From CAWATZ01 sp963784995 (GTDB lineage Bacteria; Planctomycetota; Planctomycetia; Gemmatales; Gemmataceae), in NCBI GenBank assembly GCA_963784995.1, contig CAWATZ010000003.1:2864692-2928691 (forward strand): DNA of 64,000 nucleotides. Direction: 5' to 3'. Position 1 is the stretch's first letter; every line of letters starts with the position of its first letter. A program made the translations under genes and the position numbers. Shown here piece by piece: positions 1 through 8,871 of the stretch. Below the pieces are notes generated by a model, which was not told the DNA's origin, searched no databases, and saw only the letters and a program-made list of their open reading frames with translations.

Positions 1-486
1 CTGCTGGGCCATCGCTTTGCGGAGATTTGCCTGGTTTGCTGGCTGCTGGGCGGCCTGGCCTACCCAATCTGCCTGGTCGCCTTGCTCAACGAAATGCCTC
101 TGTGGGCCCAACTGCACTTCTTCGTTTCCCTGGCCCTGTGCGGCCTGATTTCCGCGGTGTACCCCTTCCTGGGCATCACCTTCCTCTGTGTGCGGGCCCT
201 TTACCCCACGCTGACGGAGCCGGAAACCGCTACCCAGGCCGATCAGGCCGAGCTGGCCCGGGTGGAATGGTGGGCGTGGATCTACCTCGGCCTGGCGGCG
301 GCAGTGCCGCTGCTGGCACTGACCGCCCTGGCCGTGTTCCGCCATGCCAGCCCGGTGATCATGGGCATTCTTGGCGTGGGAGGGTTGGTGGGCTTCGGTC
401 TGGCGTTCTGGTTGTTTCAGCTGATCCAGCAGGACCTGCGGACGCTCGCCACGGTCCTGCAACCCATGTCGGAAGCGCTGGAGTGA
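1..486 (+). CDS. C-terminal part of a multi-pass membrane protein (5' end outside window)
   Basis: The frame is open from base 1 to the stop at 484-486, so only the last ~161 residues are visible and the start lies upstream. It has four hydrophobic segments (about residues 8-30, 36-65, 82-106 and 117-141), two of them separated by an acidic loop. The last 20 residues are hydrophilic. No catalytic motif is visible in this part. In planctomycetes such tails can follow a cytoplasmic kinase or regulatory domain, but nothing here shows that. The next gene, an ECF sigma factor, starts about 75 bases downstream on the same strand. Confidence 0.6.
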   Translation: MLGHRFAEICLVCWLLGGLAYPICLVALLNEMPLWAQLHFFVSLALCGLISAVYPFLGITFLCVRALYPTLTEPETATQADQAELARVEWWAWIYLGLAAAVPLLALTALAVFRHASPVIMGILGVGGLVGFGLAFWLFQLIQQDLRTLATVLQPMSEALE

Positions 487-561
487 GGGTATTTCTGCGC
501 CGCCTGCTATAAAGAGGGAGGTACTGCCGCCGCCAGTGGTGTTTCCATCCGAGCAGCATTG

Positions 562-1167
562 ATGAGCCATTCCTCCAGCCAGCACGTGATCCTCCAGCAG
601 TTGCTGCAGCGGGCCGCTGCGGGCGAGGAGTCGGCCGTCGCTGCTTTGCTGCAGCACAGCTGCGACCGGTTGACGCACCTGACCCGGCGGATGCTGGGCG
701 ATTTCCAGCGTGTGCGCCGCTGGGTGGATACCGGGGACGTGCTGCAAAATGCCCTGCTGCGCTTGCTGACTGCGCTGCGCGACGTGAAACCGCGGACGCC
801 CCGGGACTTTCTCGCCCTGGCGACCCTGCAAATTCGCCGCGAGCTGATCGACCTGGCCCGGCATTTCTATGGCCCCGAGGGAATCGGCGCCAATCATGAC
901 AGCCGGGACGTGGACAGTCCCGGCAACGGCGAGCCGGAGGACAGGCTGGCCGGCAACGACGCACTGGGTTCCCTGGCCCAGTGGAGCGAACTGCACCAGC
1001 AGATCGAAACGCTGCCGGAAGAGGAACGGGAGGTCGTCGGACTGTTGTTTTACCAGGGGCTCTCCCAGGCGGAGGCCGCCGAGATCCTGAACGTCTCACT
1101 GCGAACGGTACAGCGGCGCTGGCACAACGCGCTGTGCCGGCTGCACCGTGTCTGGGACCGCGACTGA
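562..1167 (+). CDS. ECF RNA polymerase sigma factor (planctomycete SUF-like type)
   Basis: A 201-residue sigma factor starting at ATG 562; a TTG just before it is less likely. Region 2 lies at about residues 20-100 (TGDVLQNALLRLL then DFLALATLQIRRELIDLARH). Region 4 is at about 150-198 (LPEEEREVVGLLFYQGLSQAEAAEILNVSLRTVQRRW), a clear helix-turn-helix for the -35 element. It should direct RNA polymerase to a dedicated promoter set. No anti-sigma gene is adjacent. Instead a Ser/Thr kinase gene starts 10 bases downstream (or overlaps, if an upstream GTG is used), the usual planctomycete arrangement in which the kinase is thought to control the sigma factor. That coupling is inferred from the neighbourhood. 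Confidence 0.93.
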   Translation: MSHSSSQHVILQQLLQRAAAGEESAVAALLQHSCDRLTHLTRRMLGDFQRVRRWVDTGDVLQNALLRLLTALRDVKPRTPRDFLALATLQIRRELIDLARHFYGPEGIGANHDSRDVDSPGNGEPEDRLAGNDALGSLAQWSELHQQIETLPEEEREVVGLLFYQGLSQAEAAEILNVSLRTVQRRWHNALCRLHRVWDRD

Positions 1168-1177
1168 CCTGGGCCCG

Positions 1178-3064
1178 ATGGGACAAACTCCGAGGTGCCG
1201 GCCGATGCCCGCAAGCGAACAACTCGATGACTTGATGCTCCGCTGGGAAGCAGCCCGGCAGCAGGGAAAGCATCTGACGGCAGAGGAGCTGTGCGCTGAG
1301 TGTCCCCAGCTCGTCAACGAACTGCGGCAGCGGATTCGAGCCGTCCAGACCATGGAGCGCGTCCTTGGGGTCGATGGCAACAGTCCTCCCCGGACCAGGG
1401 CCGAGGAAGTTCCCTTGCTTGCGCTGCGGGCTAACGGCGCCCGGGACCACGCCGACGGAGAGCTGCCAAGGGTCCCCGGCTACGAAATCCTCCGCGTGCT
1501 GGATCAAGGGGGAATGGGTGTTGTGTACGAAGCCCGGCAGCTGGAGCTGGGCCGGATTGTTGCCCTCAAGATGATCTCCGGCCTGGTCGGGCCCCGGCTG
1601 GTGGCCCGCTTTCGCGCGGAAGCGGAGTCGGCCGCCCAACTGCAGCATCCCAACTTCATCCAGGTCTTTGAAGTGGGTCAGGTACGTGGCCGGCCCTACT
1701 TCTCGATGGAATTCGTGTCCGGAGGCAGCCTGGCCCAGCAGCTGGCCCTGGCCCGGCCGCCCATTCGACGGACGGCCGAACTGCTGGAAATCCTGGCCCG
1801 AGCGATGCACTCGGCCCATGAGCGCGGCATCGTGCATCGGGACCTCAAGCCGGCCAACGTGATGCTGACCGTCGAGGGGGTCCCCAAGATCGCCGACTTC
1901 GGACTGGCCAAACGGCTCGAAGCCGATAACAACCACACCTGCACCGGCGAGATCCTGGGAACGCCGAGCTACATGGCTCCGGAGCAGGCCCAGGGAAAAA
2001 AGGACCACGTCGGGCCGGCCAGCGACGTCTATGCCCTGGGCGCCATCCTCTACGAAATGCTCACGGGCCGGCCGCCGTTCCAGGCCGCCAGCGCCCTGGA
2101 GTTGCTGCGGCTGGTGACCACTCAGGAACCGATCCCGCCTTCCCGGCTGGCACCGGCCATTCCAGCCGATCTGGAAGCCATTTGTCTGAAGTGTCTGGAG
2201 AAGGCCCCCGGCCGGCGCTATGCCACTGCCCTGGAGCTGGCCGAGGATTTGCAGCGTTTCCTGAGCGGTAAGCCGGTGCAGGCGCGGCGTCTCGGCCCCA
2301 TGCAGAAGGCGTGGAAATGGCTGCGCCGGCATCCCCAGGGGGCGGCGCTGGCCGGCATCCTTCTGGTGGTGATCGCGCTGGTCCCGGTCGTTTCCCGGAT
2401 CGGGCAGCATCGCACCCGGCGGCAGTTGCAACTCCAGGCCAGGCTGCACGCGCCCCTGGTCCGGGAGATCCTTCATCGCAATTGCTTTGAATGCCACGGC
2501 GAGGACCCTCAGGACGTGAGAAAGGGACTCGACATCCTGAACTATCAGCAGTTGATTGACCGGCAGCGGAAGATCGTTGTGCCCGGCGAGCCCGGCGATT
2601 CGCGCTTGATCCAGCGGATCGTCGATAACTCGATGCCGCCGGAGGAAGAGGAAACGCGCCTGCCGCGGGTGAGTGACAGGGAACTGACCATCCTGAAAGA
2701 ATGGATCCTGGGCGGCGCTCCGCCCTTGCCTCCGGAAGATTCGGAGCAACCCACGCCAGCCGTGATGCCGCATTCCGCGCTGGCAGCCCGCGTCAAGGAG
2801 ATTTTCCAGAAGCAGTGTTATGAGTGCCACAAGTACGACGTGGCCAAGGGCGGCATCAAGATCCTGCATCACCCGCTGCTGGTGACGGTGCGCAAATCGG
2901 TGCTGCCCAACCAACCGGAGGAATCGGAGCTGTACAAGCTGATCACCTCACCGGACGACGAACTGCGAATGCCCCCGGTGCCAAACAAACGTCTCTCGCC
3001 AGCGGAAATCGACACGATCCGGCAATGGATCGACGAGGGGGCCCCGCCGTTTCCCAAGGACTGA
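1178..3064 (+). CDS. Ser/Thr protein kinase fused to two periplasmic c-type cytochrome modules
   Basis: Start chosen at ATG 1178; GTG 1148 and ATG 1205 are alternatives. Residues ~100-370 are a complete Hanks kinase: glycine loop DQGGMGVVYEA, lysine in VALKM, catalytic HRDLKPANVM, DFGLA and GTPSYMAPEQA. One membrane segment lies near residues 388-408 (GILLVVIALVPVV). The exported part holds two haem-binding motifs, CFECH near 436 and CYECH near 547, each in a planctomycete cytochrome c type module followed by a MPPEE-like or MPPVP segment that could supply the axial Met. The sigma factor gene directly upstream is probably co-transcribed. The architecture suggests that haem redox state or ligand binding outside the membrane controls phosphorylation inside. 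The domains are seen; the signalling role is inferred. Confidence 0.9.
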   Translation: MGQTPRCRPMPASEQLDDLMLRWEAARQQGKHLTAEELCAECPQLVNELRQRIRAVQTMERVLGVDGNSPPRTRAEEVPLLALRANGARDHADGELPRVPGYEILRVLDQGGMGVVYEARQLELGRIVALKMISGLVGPRLVARFRAEAESAAQLQHPNFIQVFEVGQVRGRPYFSMEFVSGGSLAQQLALARPPIRRTAELLEILARAMHSAHERGIVHRDLKPANVMLTVEGVPKIADFGLAKRLEADNNHTCTGEILGTPSYMAPEQAQGKKDHVGPASDVYALGAILYEMLTGRPPFQAASALELLRLVTTQEPIPPSRLAPAIPADLEAICLKCLEKAPGRRYATALELAEDLQRFLSGKPVQARRLGPMQKAWKWLRRHPQGAALAGILLVVIALVPVVSRIGQHRTRRQLQLQARLHAPLVREILHRNCFECHGEDPQDVRKGLDILNYQQLIDRQRKIVVPGEPGDSRLIQRIVDNSMPPEEEETRLPRVSDRELTILKEWILGGAPPLPPEDSEQPTPAVMPHSALAARVKEIFQKQCYECHKYDVAKGGIKILHHPLLVTVRKSVLPNQPEESELYKLITSPDDELRMPPVPNKRLSPAEIDTIRQWIDEGAPPFPKD

Positions 3065-3110
3065 GCCTGAACCTGCCTGGTGCCGGTGGTTCGCTCAGGC
3101 GAGCGGCAGG

Positions 3111-3428
3111 CCCAAAGTAGCCATCACGCTCCGCGTGATGCGGGCTCCCAAAGTAGCCATCACGCTCCGCGTGATGCGGGCTCCCAAAGTAGCCATCACG
3201 CTCCGCGTGATGCGGGCTCCCAAAGTAGCCATCACGCTCCGCGTGATGCGGGCTCCCAAAGTAGCCATCACGCTCCGCGTGATGCGGGCTCCCAAAGTAG
3301 CCATCACGCTCCGCGTGATGCGGGCTCCCAAAGTAGCCATCACGCTCCGCGTGATGCGGGCTCCCAAAGTAGCCATCACGCTCCGCGTGATGCGGGCTCA
3401 TCACGCGGAGCGTGATGGCTACTTTGGG
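3111..3428 (+). repeat. 36-bp palindromic tandem repeat array (8 copies) closed by an inverted copy
   Basis: Eight near-identical 36-bp units start at 3111, 3147, 3183, 3219, 3255, 3291, 3327 and 3363. Each contains the small hairpin ATCACGC-tcc-GCGTGAT. At 3399-3428 the unit appears inverted, and the flanks (GGCGAGCGGCAGG before, CCTGCCGTTCGCC after) are also nearly complementary. The whole therefore looks like one long hairpin whose left arm has been amplified. It lies between two convergent genes (kinase end 3064, propeller gene end 3442), so a two-way terminator role is plausible. The unit length is a multiple of three and has no stop in several frames, which creates spurious repetitive ORFs on both strands. 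Confidence 0.95.
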
Positions 3429-3441
3429 CCTGCCGTTCGCC

Positions 3442-5397
3442 TCACCGCCCCTTCACCTTTTCGCGCAGGTCGAGCGCAGTGAAGGTGTGTCCAGCGTGGC
3501 AGCCATTGCAATAATGGTAGCCGTGGGGACGAGTCCCGCTGTAGTGGTCTCCCGCGAAGGCGACGTAGGTACTGACAAGCCCGGCGGGGTCCTTCGCGCT
3601 GCCCGTCCATTTCACCACCTTCCCGTCGGCGTTCAACCCCGCCAGGACCGTCGGCATCTTCGGGTCGCTGGGCAGCCAGGTTTCCAGGTGTCCCTCCGAG
3701 TCGAGTTCGGCCACCCGCAAGCGCTCGAAGCCGCCGGGGATGCGTGGCAGCGTCAGATCGTCGAAGCGGTCGCGGTGGGAGGCGTAGAAGGCGATGGCGC
3801 GAACGTCCTTCGGTGGCGGGATGAGCGGATCCTTGCGCGGATCGACGCGCGACGCCGGCTTGCCGGCGCCTGCTGCGCCCGTGCCGGCCGGGTTCCAGGG
3901 GATGGGGTTGCGGATGGCGTCCAGGACGGCGAAGTTCTCCAGATAGCCGGAGGGGCCTCGATACTCCGGACCGCTCACCCACCGCAGCGTCTCCGGTTCT
4001 TGACGGGCGGTCGCCAGCGGCGGAGAAGAGGGAAACACTTCGCGAATCGCCCGGGGGTAGACGGCCACCGGCTCGGCGTCGTCGAACGCCGGATCGTCGA
4101 ACAGCAGTCGGAGCGGAGGTGGCGAGCCGGCCCAGTCGTCGGAGGTCAGGTAGAGCCCAAACGCGCCCGGCACCCTCTCCGCCGATTGCCGAGCGTGCGG
4201 CGCGGCGGCGAGGAGGACTGATCCCTCCGGGCAAGGGCTGGGGCAGCCGGCCGACAACTCCTGGCACTGGGCGTCACGGTCGGGACCGAAGTGCAGCCGG
4301 GCGTTGCCCTGGTCGGGGAAGCGGGTCGGAGATACCAGGGAACTCGGGGCCGAGCGGACGTAGCCCCAATCGGCCTGGGCGAGGCGGCAGCGTCCCGGCT
4401 CGCCTGGCGAGTCGGTCATGAAGGCCAGTCGGCCGTTGAACAGCGGCCGGGGCCGCCAGACCGGCTCCGCGCTCTTGACCGCGTAGCCGACGTCCGCCGC
4501 GTTTGGGCTCACGCGCCCGGCGATCCAGGTCTGGGCTGGTTCCGTCACGAATCGGCCCCCTGTGCTGAAGGGCCGGACCTCCGACAGGTCCGCGCTCACT
4601 CCTTCGCGAATCCGGCTCCAGAGGCTGTAGACGATCGTGTCGCTGGTGGTCAAGGCCGGCCAGCGGTCGTTGTTGCGATTGGCGGTGAGGGCGAACGGAG
4701 AGGCCGCACCGGTCGGCCAGACCCAGATTTGCGTCGCCCGGCGGGCCTGGTCCCGACCGAGGTCCGGAATGCGACTGGAGGCAAAGGCGAACCCCCGGGA
4801 ACCCAGGTCGATCGGATCAACGTCGTCGTAATCGATCCGGCGGCGGTCGCTGTCCGCAAGGCGGGAGCCATCCGCCGCGAAGCGGAGCGGCGGCAGCAAA
4901 ATGCAACCGGGGTCGTCCGGCCCGCCGGTCAGTTGCCGGAGTCCCTGGCCATCGAGGTCAACCTGGTAGATGCGCCAGCGTCCCGGATCGGGTGCGGATT
5001 GGCGTCCCGCGAACAGGACTTTGGTGCCGTCCAGGCTCACGCAGGGACTCATGACGTCGATCAGGGTCCCGCCATCGGGCAGCGGGCGTCCCCAGGTCAG
5101 CTCGTAGAGCCGGCCTTGCGGATCGATCAACCGGAGTCGGCCGGCCTGCGCCGTCCACGAGATGGCACCGGGAAAAGTGAACCCTTCTCCTTCGTCGGCC
5201 TCGGCGCGGAAACTCGCGGGCGCCGTGCGGGAGGTGAAGACGACGGGCACCGGTGGGGCAAAGTGCAAATGCCGCCGCAGCTCGACCACCTCGGGCAAGG
5301 AGCGCGCCGGCCTGGTCCAGCAGAAGGCAAGGACGCAGCCGGCGACGAGCAATCCAACGCTTACTAAGCAGGATCTGGGACACAGAGGCAAACGCAT
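3442..5397 (-). CDS. Exported TolB-like beta-propeller protein with C-terminal haem c motif
   Basis: A 651-residue protein from ATG 5397; an upstream extension to 5517 has no support. The N-terminus has a signal or anchor segment (LVSVGLLVAGCVLAFCW). The body contains propeller-like segments such as SLDGTKVLFAG, DGSRLADSD and SRIPDLG, typical of WD40/TolB-type PD40 blades. Near the C-terminus the motif CNGCH could bind a c-type haem, in the segment GYHYCNGCHAGHTFTALDL. The protein is probably periplasmic. The gene is convergent with the kinase-cytochrome gene, the two being separated only by the repeat array, so two haem proteins sit end to end. The exact function is not recognised; a role in electron transfer or substrate oxidation is only inferred. 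Confidence 0.8.
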   Translation of the reverse strand: MRLPLCPRSCLVSVGLLVAGCVLAFCWTRPARSLPEVVELRRHLHFAPPVPVVFTSRTAPASFRAEADEGEGFTFPGAISWTAQAGRLRLIDPQGRLYELTWGRPLPDGGTLIDVMSPCVSLDGTKVLFAGRQSAPDPGRWRIYQVDLDGQGLRQLTGGPDDPGCILLPPLRFAADGSRLADSDRRRIDYDDVDPIDLGSRGFAFASSRIPDLGRDQARRATQIWVWPTGAASPFALTANRNNDRWPALTTSDTIVYSLWSRIREGVSADLSEVRPFSTGGRFVTEPAQTWIAGRVSPNAADVGYAVKSAEPVWRPRPLFNGRLAFMTDSPGEPGRCRLAQADWGYVRSAPSSLVSPTRFPDQGNARLHFGPDRDAQCQELSAGCPSPCPEGSVLLAAAPHARQSAERVPGAFGLYLTSDDWAGSPPPLRLLFDDPAFDDAEPVAVYPRAIREVFPSSPPLATARQEPETLRWVSGPEYRGPSGYLENFAVLDAIRNPIPWNPAGTGAAGAGKPASRVDPRKDPLIPPPKDVRAIAFYASHRDRFDDLTLPRIPGGFERLRVAELDSEGHLETWLPSDPKMPTVLAGLNADGKVVKWTGSAKDPAGLVSTYVAFAGDHYSGTRPHGYHYCNGCHAGHTFTALDLREKVKGR

Positions 5398-5485
5398 GGC
5401 GGGCCCCGATTTCCGCTCGGAAAGGACGAGGGATGAGAGATAAGCGAGATGAGGGATGAATGGCCCCACCCCTCGTCTCTTCCAA

Positions 5486-6556
5486 TCAGTAAGGGCCCAC
5501 GGTGTCCCCGTTCCCACGAGTGCCCAGGGCGGAGTACGTCGCGGCGTTCACCGAGGTCGCAATGAACCGAACGGACCCATCGCCCAGAAGGAAGTTCGCC
5601 CCGCCGGTGTGCCCGCTGCCGAAACTGACGATGTAGGCTTCCTGGTCAGCGGCGCCGACGTTGCGCACGGGGTAGTTCATCGGGACCCCGGTCGAGCCGA
5701 ACGCCTCATTCATGCCCATGTCACAATCGATGCTGTCCGAACCGAACTCCCAGAGCGCTTTTCGCCGGGCGACTCCAGGAAGGTCCAGTTCGGCCACGGT
5801 GTACGAGGCCTGGAGCTGATAGATCTCTTCGCCGACGAAGATGGTGTTTGACGTGCCGTCGGTGATGTCCGTCACTTGCATGCGGTTGCCGATGGGTGCG
5901 GCGGTGCTGGTTGCCGAGTGCTTCTCGAACTGGAAGGCACCATCCAGGTTGGTCGCATCGGTGGTCGTGCGAATCTGGGTTTTGAGCCCGGAGCCGCAGA
6001 CGGCGTAGCTGATTGGCACCCGCTTTTGCACGATCCAGTTCTCGTAACTGGGGCCGTACACGTTCGTGGGCAGGCTGGCGGACGGGCAGCGGAACATGGG
6101 AACGAGCGTTTCGCAGGCCGCGACGTTCCTCTGGGTGGCCGGCCCGGTCGCACCGCCGGCGGTGCCCACAACGGTCAGACTGGCATTGGCGAAACCGGGA
6201 TTCGGGGAGGCCCAGTCCCCGTTCGACCCGGCCGGGCCGACGATGGTGTCGTCGGTGCTGCCGCTTTCCGGCAACAGCCACATCGCTTCAAACAGAATGG
6301 TCTGTTCCAGGTAGGGGGTGATAAAGGCACTCCACGTGGCTCCATTGTTGATGGCCCCGGGGGGGAACTTGCCGTTGTCGGAGTTGAAGTTGTGCAGGGC
6401 CAGGCCGATCTGCTTGAGGTTGTTGACGCACTGGGTGCGGGCCGCGGCCTCGCGCACCTTCTGGACGGCGGGCAACAGCAGGCCGATCAGGATGGCGATG
6501 ATGGCAATCACCACCAGAAGCTCAATGAGCGTGAACCCAGGTCTCGAACGGTTCAT
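5486..6556 (-). CDS. DUF1559 domain protein with type II/IV prepilin-like N-terminus
   Basis: A 356-residue protein starting MNRSRPGFTLIELLVVIAII, the classic prepilin cleavage site (G|FTLIE) followed by one hydrophobic helix. Then comes the family signature VREAARTQCVNNLKQIGLALHNF, and near the end the H-x-G/DG motif region (GHTGGANFLLGDGSVRF). DUF1559 proteins are strongly expanded in planctomycetes and are thought to form pseudopilin-like or secretion-associated surface structures; the molecular role is not settled. The gene follows a small lipoprotein gene on the same strand with a ~50-base gap, an arrangement repeated at 38996-40494 in this window. Confidence 0.95.
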   Translation of the reverse strand: MNRSRPGFTLIELLVVIAIIAILIGLLLPAVQKVREAAARTQCVNNLKQIGLALHNFNSDNGKFPPGAINNGATWSAFITPYLEQTILFEAMWLLPESGSTDDTIVGPAGSNGDWASPNPGFANASLTVVGTAGGATGPATQRNVAACETLVPMFRCPSASLPTNVYGPSYENWIVQKRVPISYAVCGSGLKTQIRTTTDATNLDGAFQFEKHSATSTAAPIGNRMQVTDITDGTSNTIFVGEEIYQLQASYTVAELDLPGVARRKALWEFGSDSIDCDMGMNEAFGSTGVPMNYPVRNVGAADQEAYIVSFGSGHTGGANFLLGDGSVRFIATSVNAATYSALGTRGNGDTVGPY

Positions 6557-6605
6557 TGTTCAACTCCGTTTTGAGGAACGACTGACCCTGCCATTGGTGC
6601 GCGGA

Positions 6606-7052
6606 CTATTGCTTCTTGATGTCAAAATCAAACGTCTTCGAGTTCTTGCTCACCGTGATCGTCTCCGGAGTCGTGTTCGGATCGCGGTAGGTATCCGGGA
6701 CGCCCTCGACTTCCATGGCCGAGGTTTCTGTCTGCTTGCCGCCGCTGCCGCCTTGGGTCGGCACCCCACCGATGAGGGTCAGGGAGAACGTGACCTTGTA
6801 CTGGCCGACGGGCAAGCCCGAATTGGTCCCGGCTGTCCCCAGGGCGTACGCGCCGGAGGCGTCGGCGACGACGATGCCGCCGTGGGCCGGGTTCGCTCGC
6901 GGTCCGGTGGGGATGAACCGGACCGTGACCAGACCGGCGGGCGACCCACCGATCTTGACCGTCCCGGAAACGGGATAGCGAGTTGCCTCGCCGCTGCCGC
7001 ACCCGAGCGTCAGAATCGAGAAACTGGCGACAAGCAGCAGAAAAGTACGCAT
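6606..7052 (-). CDS. Small lipoprotein with carboxypeptidase-regulatory-like beta-sandwich fold
   Basis: A 148-residue protein from ATG 7052. It starts with a lipoprotein signal peptide whose lipobox LTLGC gives a lipidated Cys near residue 18. The mature part (YPVSGTVKIGGSPAGLVTVRFIP, then GLPVGQYKVTF) resembles the transthyretin/carboxypeptidase-regulatory-like domains common in planctomycete lipoproteins. It probably sits on a membrane facing the periplasm. It is upstream of, and probably co-transcribed with, the DUF1559 gene at 5486-6556; the same pair recurs at 38996-40494. A structural partnership with the pilin-like protein is inferred from this recurrence. Confidence 0.85.
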   Translation of the reverse strand: MRTFLLLVASFSILTLGCGSGEATRYPVSGTVKIGGSPAGLVTVRFIPTGPRANPAHGGIVVADASGAYALGTAGTNSGLPVGQYKVTFSLTLIGGVPTQGGSGGKQTETSAMEVEGVPDTYRDPNTTPETITVSKNSKTFDFDIKKQ

Positions 7053-7294
7053 GGCCGTTCCTGCCAAGAGAAGGCGACTTCGGATTTGTTGGGGATTGTA
7101 CCCGGCACTCCATGTCGATTTGAGACAGGAAACGATGGAGATTCCTGGTAGATTCGTTGAAGACGAGACCGGGGGATGCTTCCGGTTTCGTGACATTATC
7201 TCCTTGACGCGGCCTCTGAGGACAGGGAGAATCAACGTGTGAACGGATCGCCGGTCATTCAACCGGCCACGGAGCATTCAGGGAGATCCCCAGC

Positions 7295-8698
7295 ATGGAA
7301 CACAACGAAGATCAGGCCATCGACCAGTTCCGGCACCGTCTGGCCGGCTTGCTGATCCTCAAACACCTGCTCACGGCCCTGACGGTCTGGGAGTTCCTGG
7401 CCGGCAGCCTGGTCCTCGCCCTGCGCTTCCTGGGCGTGTCGTCGCTGACCTTGCTCTGGGGCCTGGCCACCCTGGTGATCGCTGTCGTTCCCGCGGTCTG
7501 GCTCGCCTGCCGCCGGCTGCCGGGCCGGGCGGCGGTGCGGGCGGTCCTGGATCGGCACAGCCATTGTGGCGGCCTGCTGATGGCCGGGGCCGAGGTGACG
7601 CTGGGTTCCTGGCAGCAGAGCCTGCCTCTGCTCCAGCAACCACACTTGCGCTGGCGGAGCGGCCGGGCGTGGGGACTGCTCGCCGCCGGTGCCGCGTTTG
7701 TCCTGCTGGGGTTGCTGTTGCCGCAGAGCCTTGCCGAGATGGGCAGCGGTCCAGGTCTGAACATCGAGAAACAGCAGGCCAAGCTGGAGAAGCAGATCGA
7801 CGTGCTCAAGGAGGAGGCCCTCCTGGAGCCGCGCAAGGCCAGCGACTTCAAGTCCAAGCTCGATCAGATCCGCAAGGAGGCCCTTGGCAAGGAACCCGTC
7901 AAGACCCTCGATGCGCTCGATACCCTCAAGGACAAGGTCCGCCAGATCGCCCAGCAAGCCGCTGAGTCGGACCAACGCAAGAACGAAACGCTGGGACAGG
8001 CAGAGGCCCTTTCCGAGATGCTGAAGAAGCGGCACAAGGAGATGAGCGGCAAGGCGCTGGCCGAGGGCATGAAACAGCTGGCCGTGCTGACGCGCAAGGC
8101 GGCGGCCGAGAATGAGCTGGTGCAGAAGGGGCTCGAACTGGACAAGGAAACGCTGGATTCGCTCAAGGAAGGCACGCTGTCGCCGGAGCAGCTGGAGAAG
8201 CTCAAGGACCTGCTCAAGGACGCCGAGAACGATCTCTCCGAGCAGCTGGCCCGGCTGTGCAAGGCGGAACTGATCGATGCCGAGGCTCTGAAACGCTGCG
8301 ACAAGGCCGGGAAATGCGACTGCGAGGGGCTGGCCGCATTCCTGAAGGAACACGGGGCCTCGTCGGAGTTGTGCAAGGAAGTGGCCAGCAACAAGCCTGG
8401 ACGCGGTGGCATCACGCGGGGCCCGGGAGCTGCCGAGATGCTCTGGAAAGACCCGACCACGGAGGACGGCTTCAAGTTCAAGGAACAGGTCCTGCCGCCC
8501 GCCCAGCTGCAGGCCCTGAAGGACTCGAAGCTCAAGGGCGTCAGCATCGGCGCTCCGCAGAAGGGCGGCGACAGCGGACCGGCCGAAGCGGGCGCCCTGG
8601 CCGGCAGTGCGGCCGGCGGCGGCTCGGCCAGCACACGAGTGGTCCTGCCCCGCCATCGCGGTGCGGTCGAACGCTACTTTGATCGATCTCCCAGGTGA
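7295..8698 (+). CDS. Membrane protein with long cytoplasmic or periplasmic coiled coil, first gene of the MoxR/vWA operon
   Basis: A 467-residue protein from ATG 7295. Hydrophobic segments lie at about residues 18-42, 50-68 and 126-146. They are followed by a long Lys/Glu-rich coiled coil (about 155-340, for example IEKQQAKLEKQIDVLKEEALL) and a Gly/Ser-rich tail. Two Cys pairs occur near CDKAGKCDCEG. No enzymatic motif is recognised. As the first gene of a co-directional set with a MoxR ATPase, DUF58 and vWA proteins, it may be a membrane scaffold or substrate of that system. The function is unknown. Confidence 0.8.
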   Translation: MEHNEDQAIDQFRHRLAGLLILKHLLTALTVWEFLAGSLVLALRFLGVSSLTLLWGLATLVIAVVPAVWLACRRLPGRAAVRAVLDRHSHCGGLLMAGAEVTLGSWQQSLPLLQQPHLRWRSGRAWGLLAAGAAFVLLGLLLPQSLAEMGSGPGLNIEKQQAKLEKQIDVLKEEALLEPRKASDFKSKLDQIRKEALGKEPVKTLDALDTLKDKVRQIAQQAAESDQRKNETLGQAEALSEMLKKRHKEMSGKALAEGMKQLAVLTRKAAAENELVQKGLELDKETLDSLKEGTLSPEQLEKLKDLLKDAENDLSEQLARLCKAELIDAEALKRCDKAGKCDCEGLAAFLKEHGASSELCKEVASNKPGRGGITRGPGAAEMLWKDPTTEDGFKFKEQVLPPAQLQALKDSKLKGVSIGAPQKGGDSGPAEAGALAGSAAGGGSASTRVVLPRHRGAVERYFDRSPR

Positions 8699-8739
8699 AA
8701 TCTCTCGGCGGAAGAAACGAATGACCTCGTGGGAGCCAG

Positions 8740-8807
8740 GCGAGCGGCGCGGCGTAAGCCCGCCGGTAAGATGCCCTTCACCGGCGGGCTTACGCCGCGC
8801 CGCTCGC
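8740..8807 (+). repeat. Inverted repeat, perfect 28-bp arms (family shared with 35140-35211)
   Basis: The arms 8740-8767 and 8780-8807 are exact reverse complements, separated by a 12-base loop. The arm core GCGGCGCGGCGTAAGCC recurs with one change in the element at 35140-35211. It lies between the first operon gene and the MoxR gene, so it may act as an attenuator or an mRNA-processing hairpin rather than a full terminator. Confidence 0.95.
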
Positions 8808-8871
8808 TGTGCTGGGAAGCGTACCTGATTTCCTCGACAAACAGCGGCGAAACGGCATAGAAAGTTCACGC

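Noticed and set aside
359..2914. 851-codon minus-strand ORF
   Set aside because: A shadow of the sigma factor and kinase genes caused by high GC; no motif is recognisable.
3111..3428. CRISPR array (36-base periodic repeats)
   Set aside because: The repeats are directly adjacent without spacers, and the units are internally palindromic.
3080..3482. Several overlapping repetitive ORFs on both strands (12-residue repeats)
   Set aside because: They exist only because the 36-bp unit is a multiple of three and lacks stops; no start or context supports translation.
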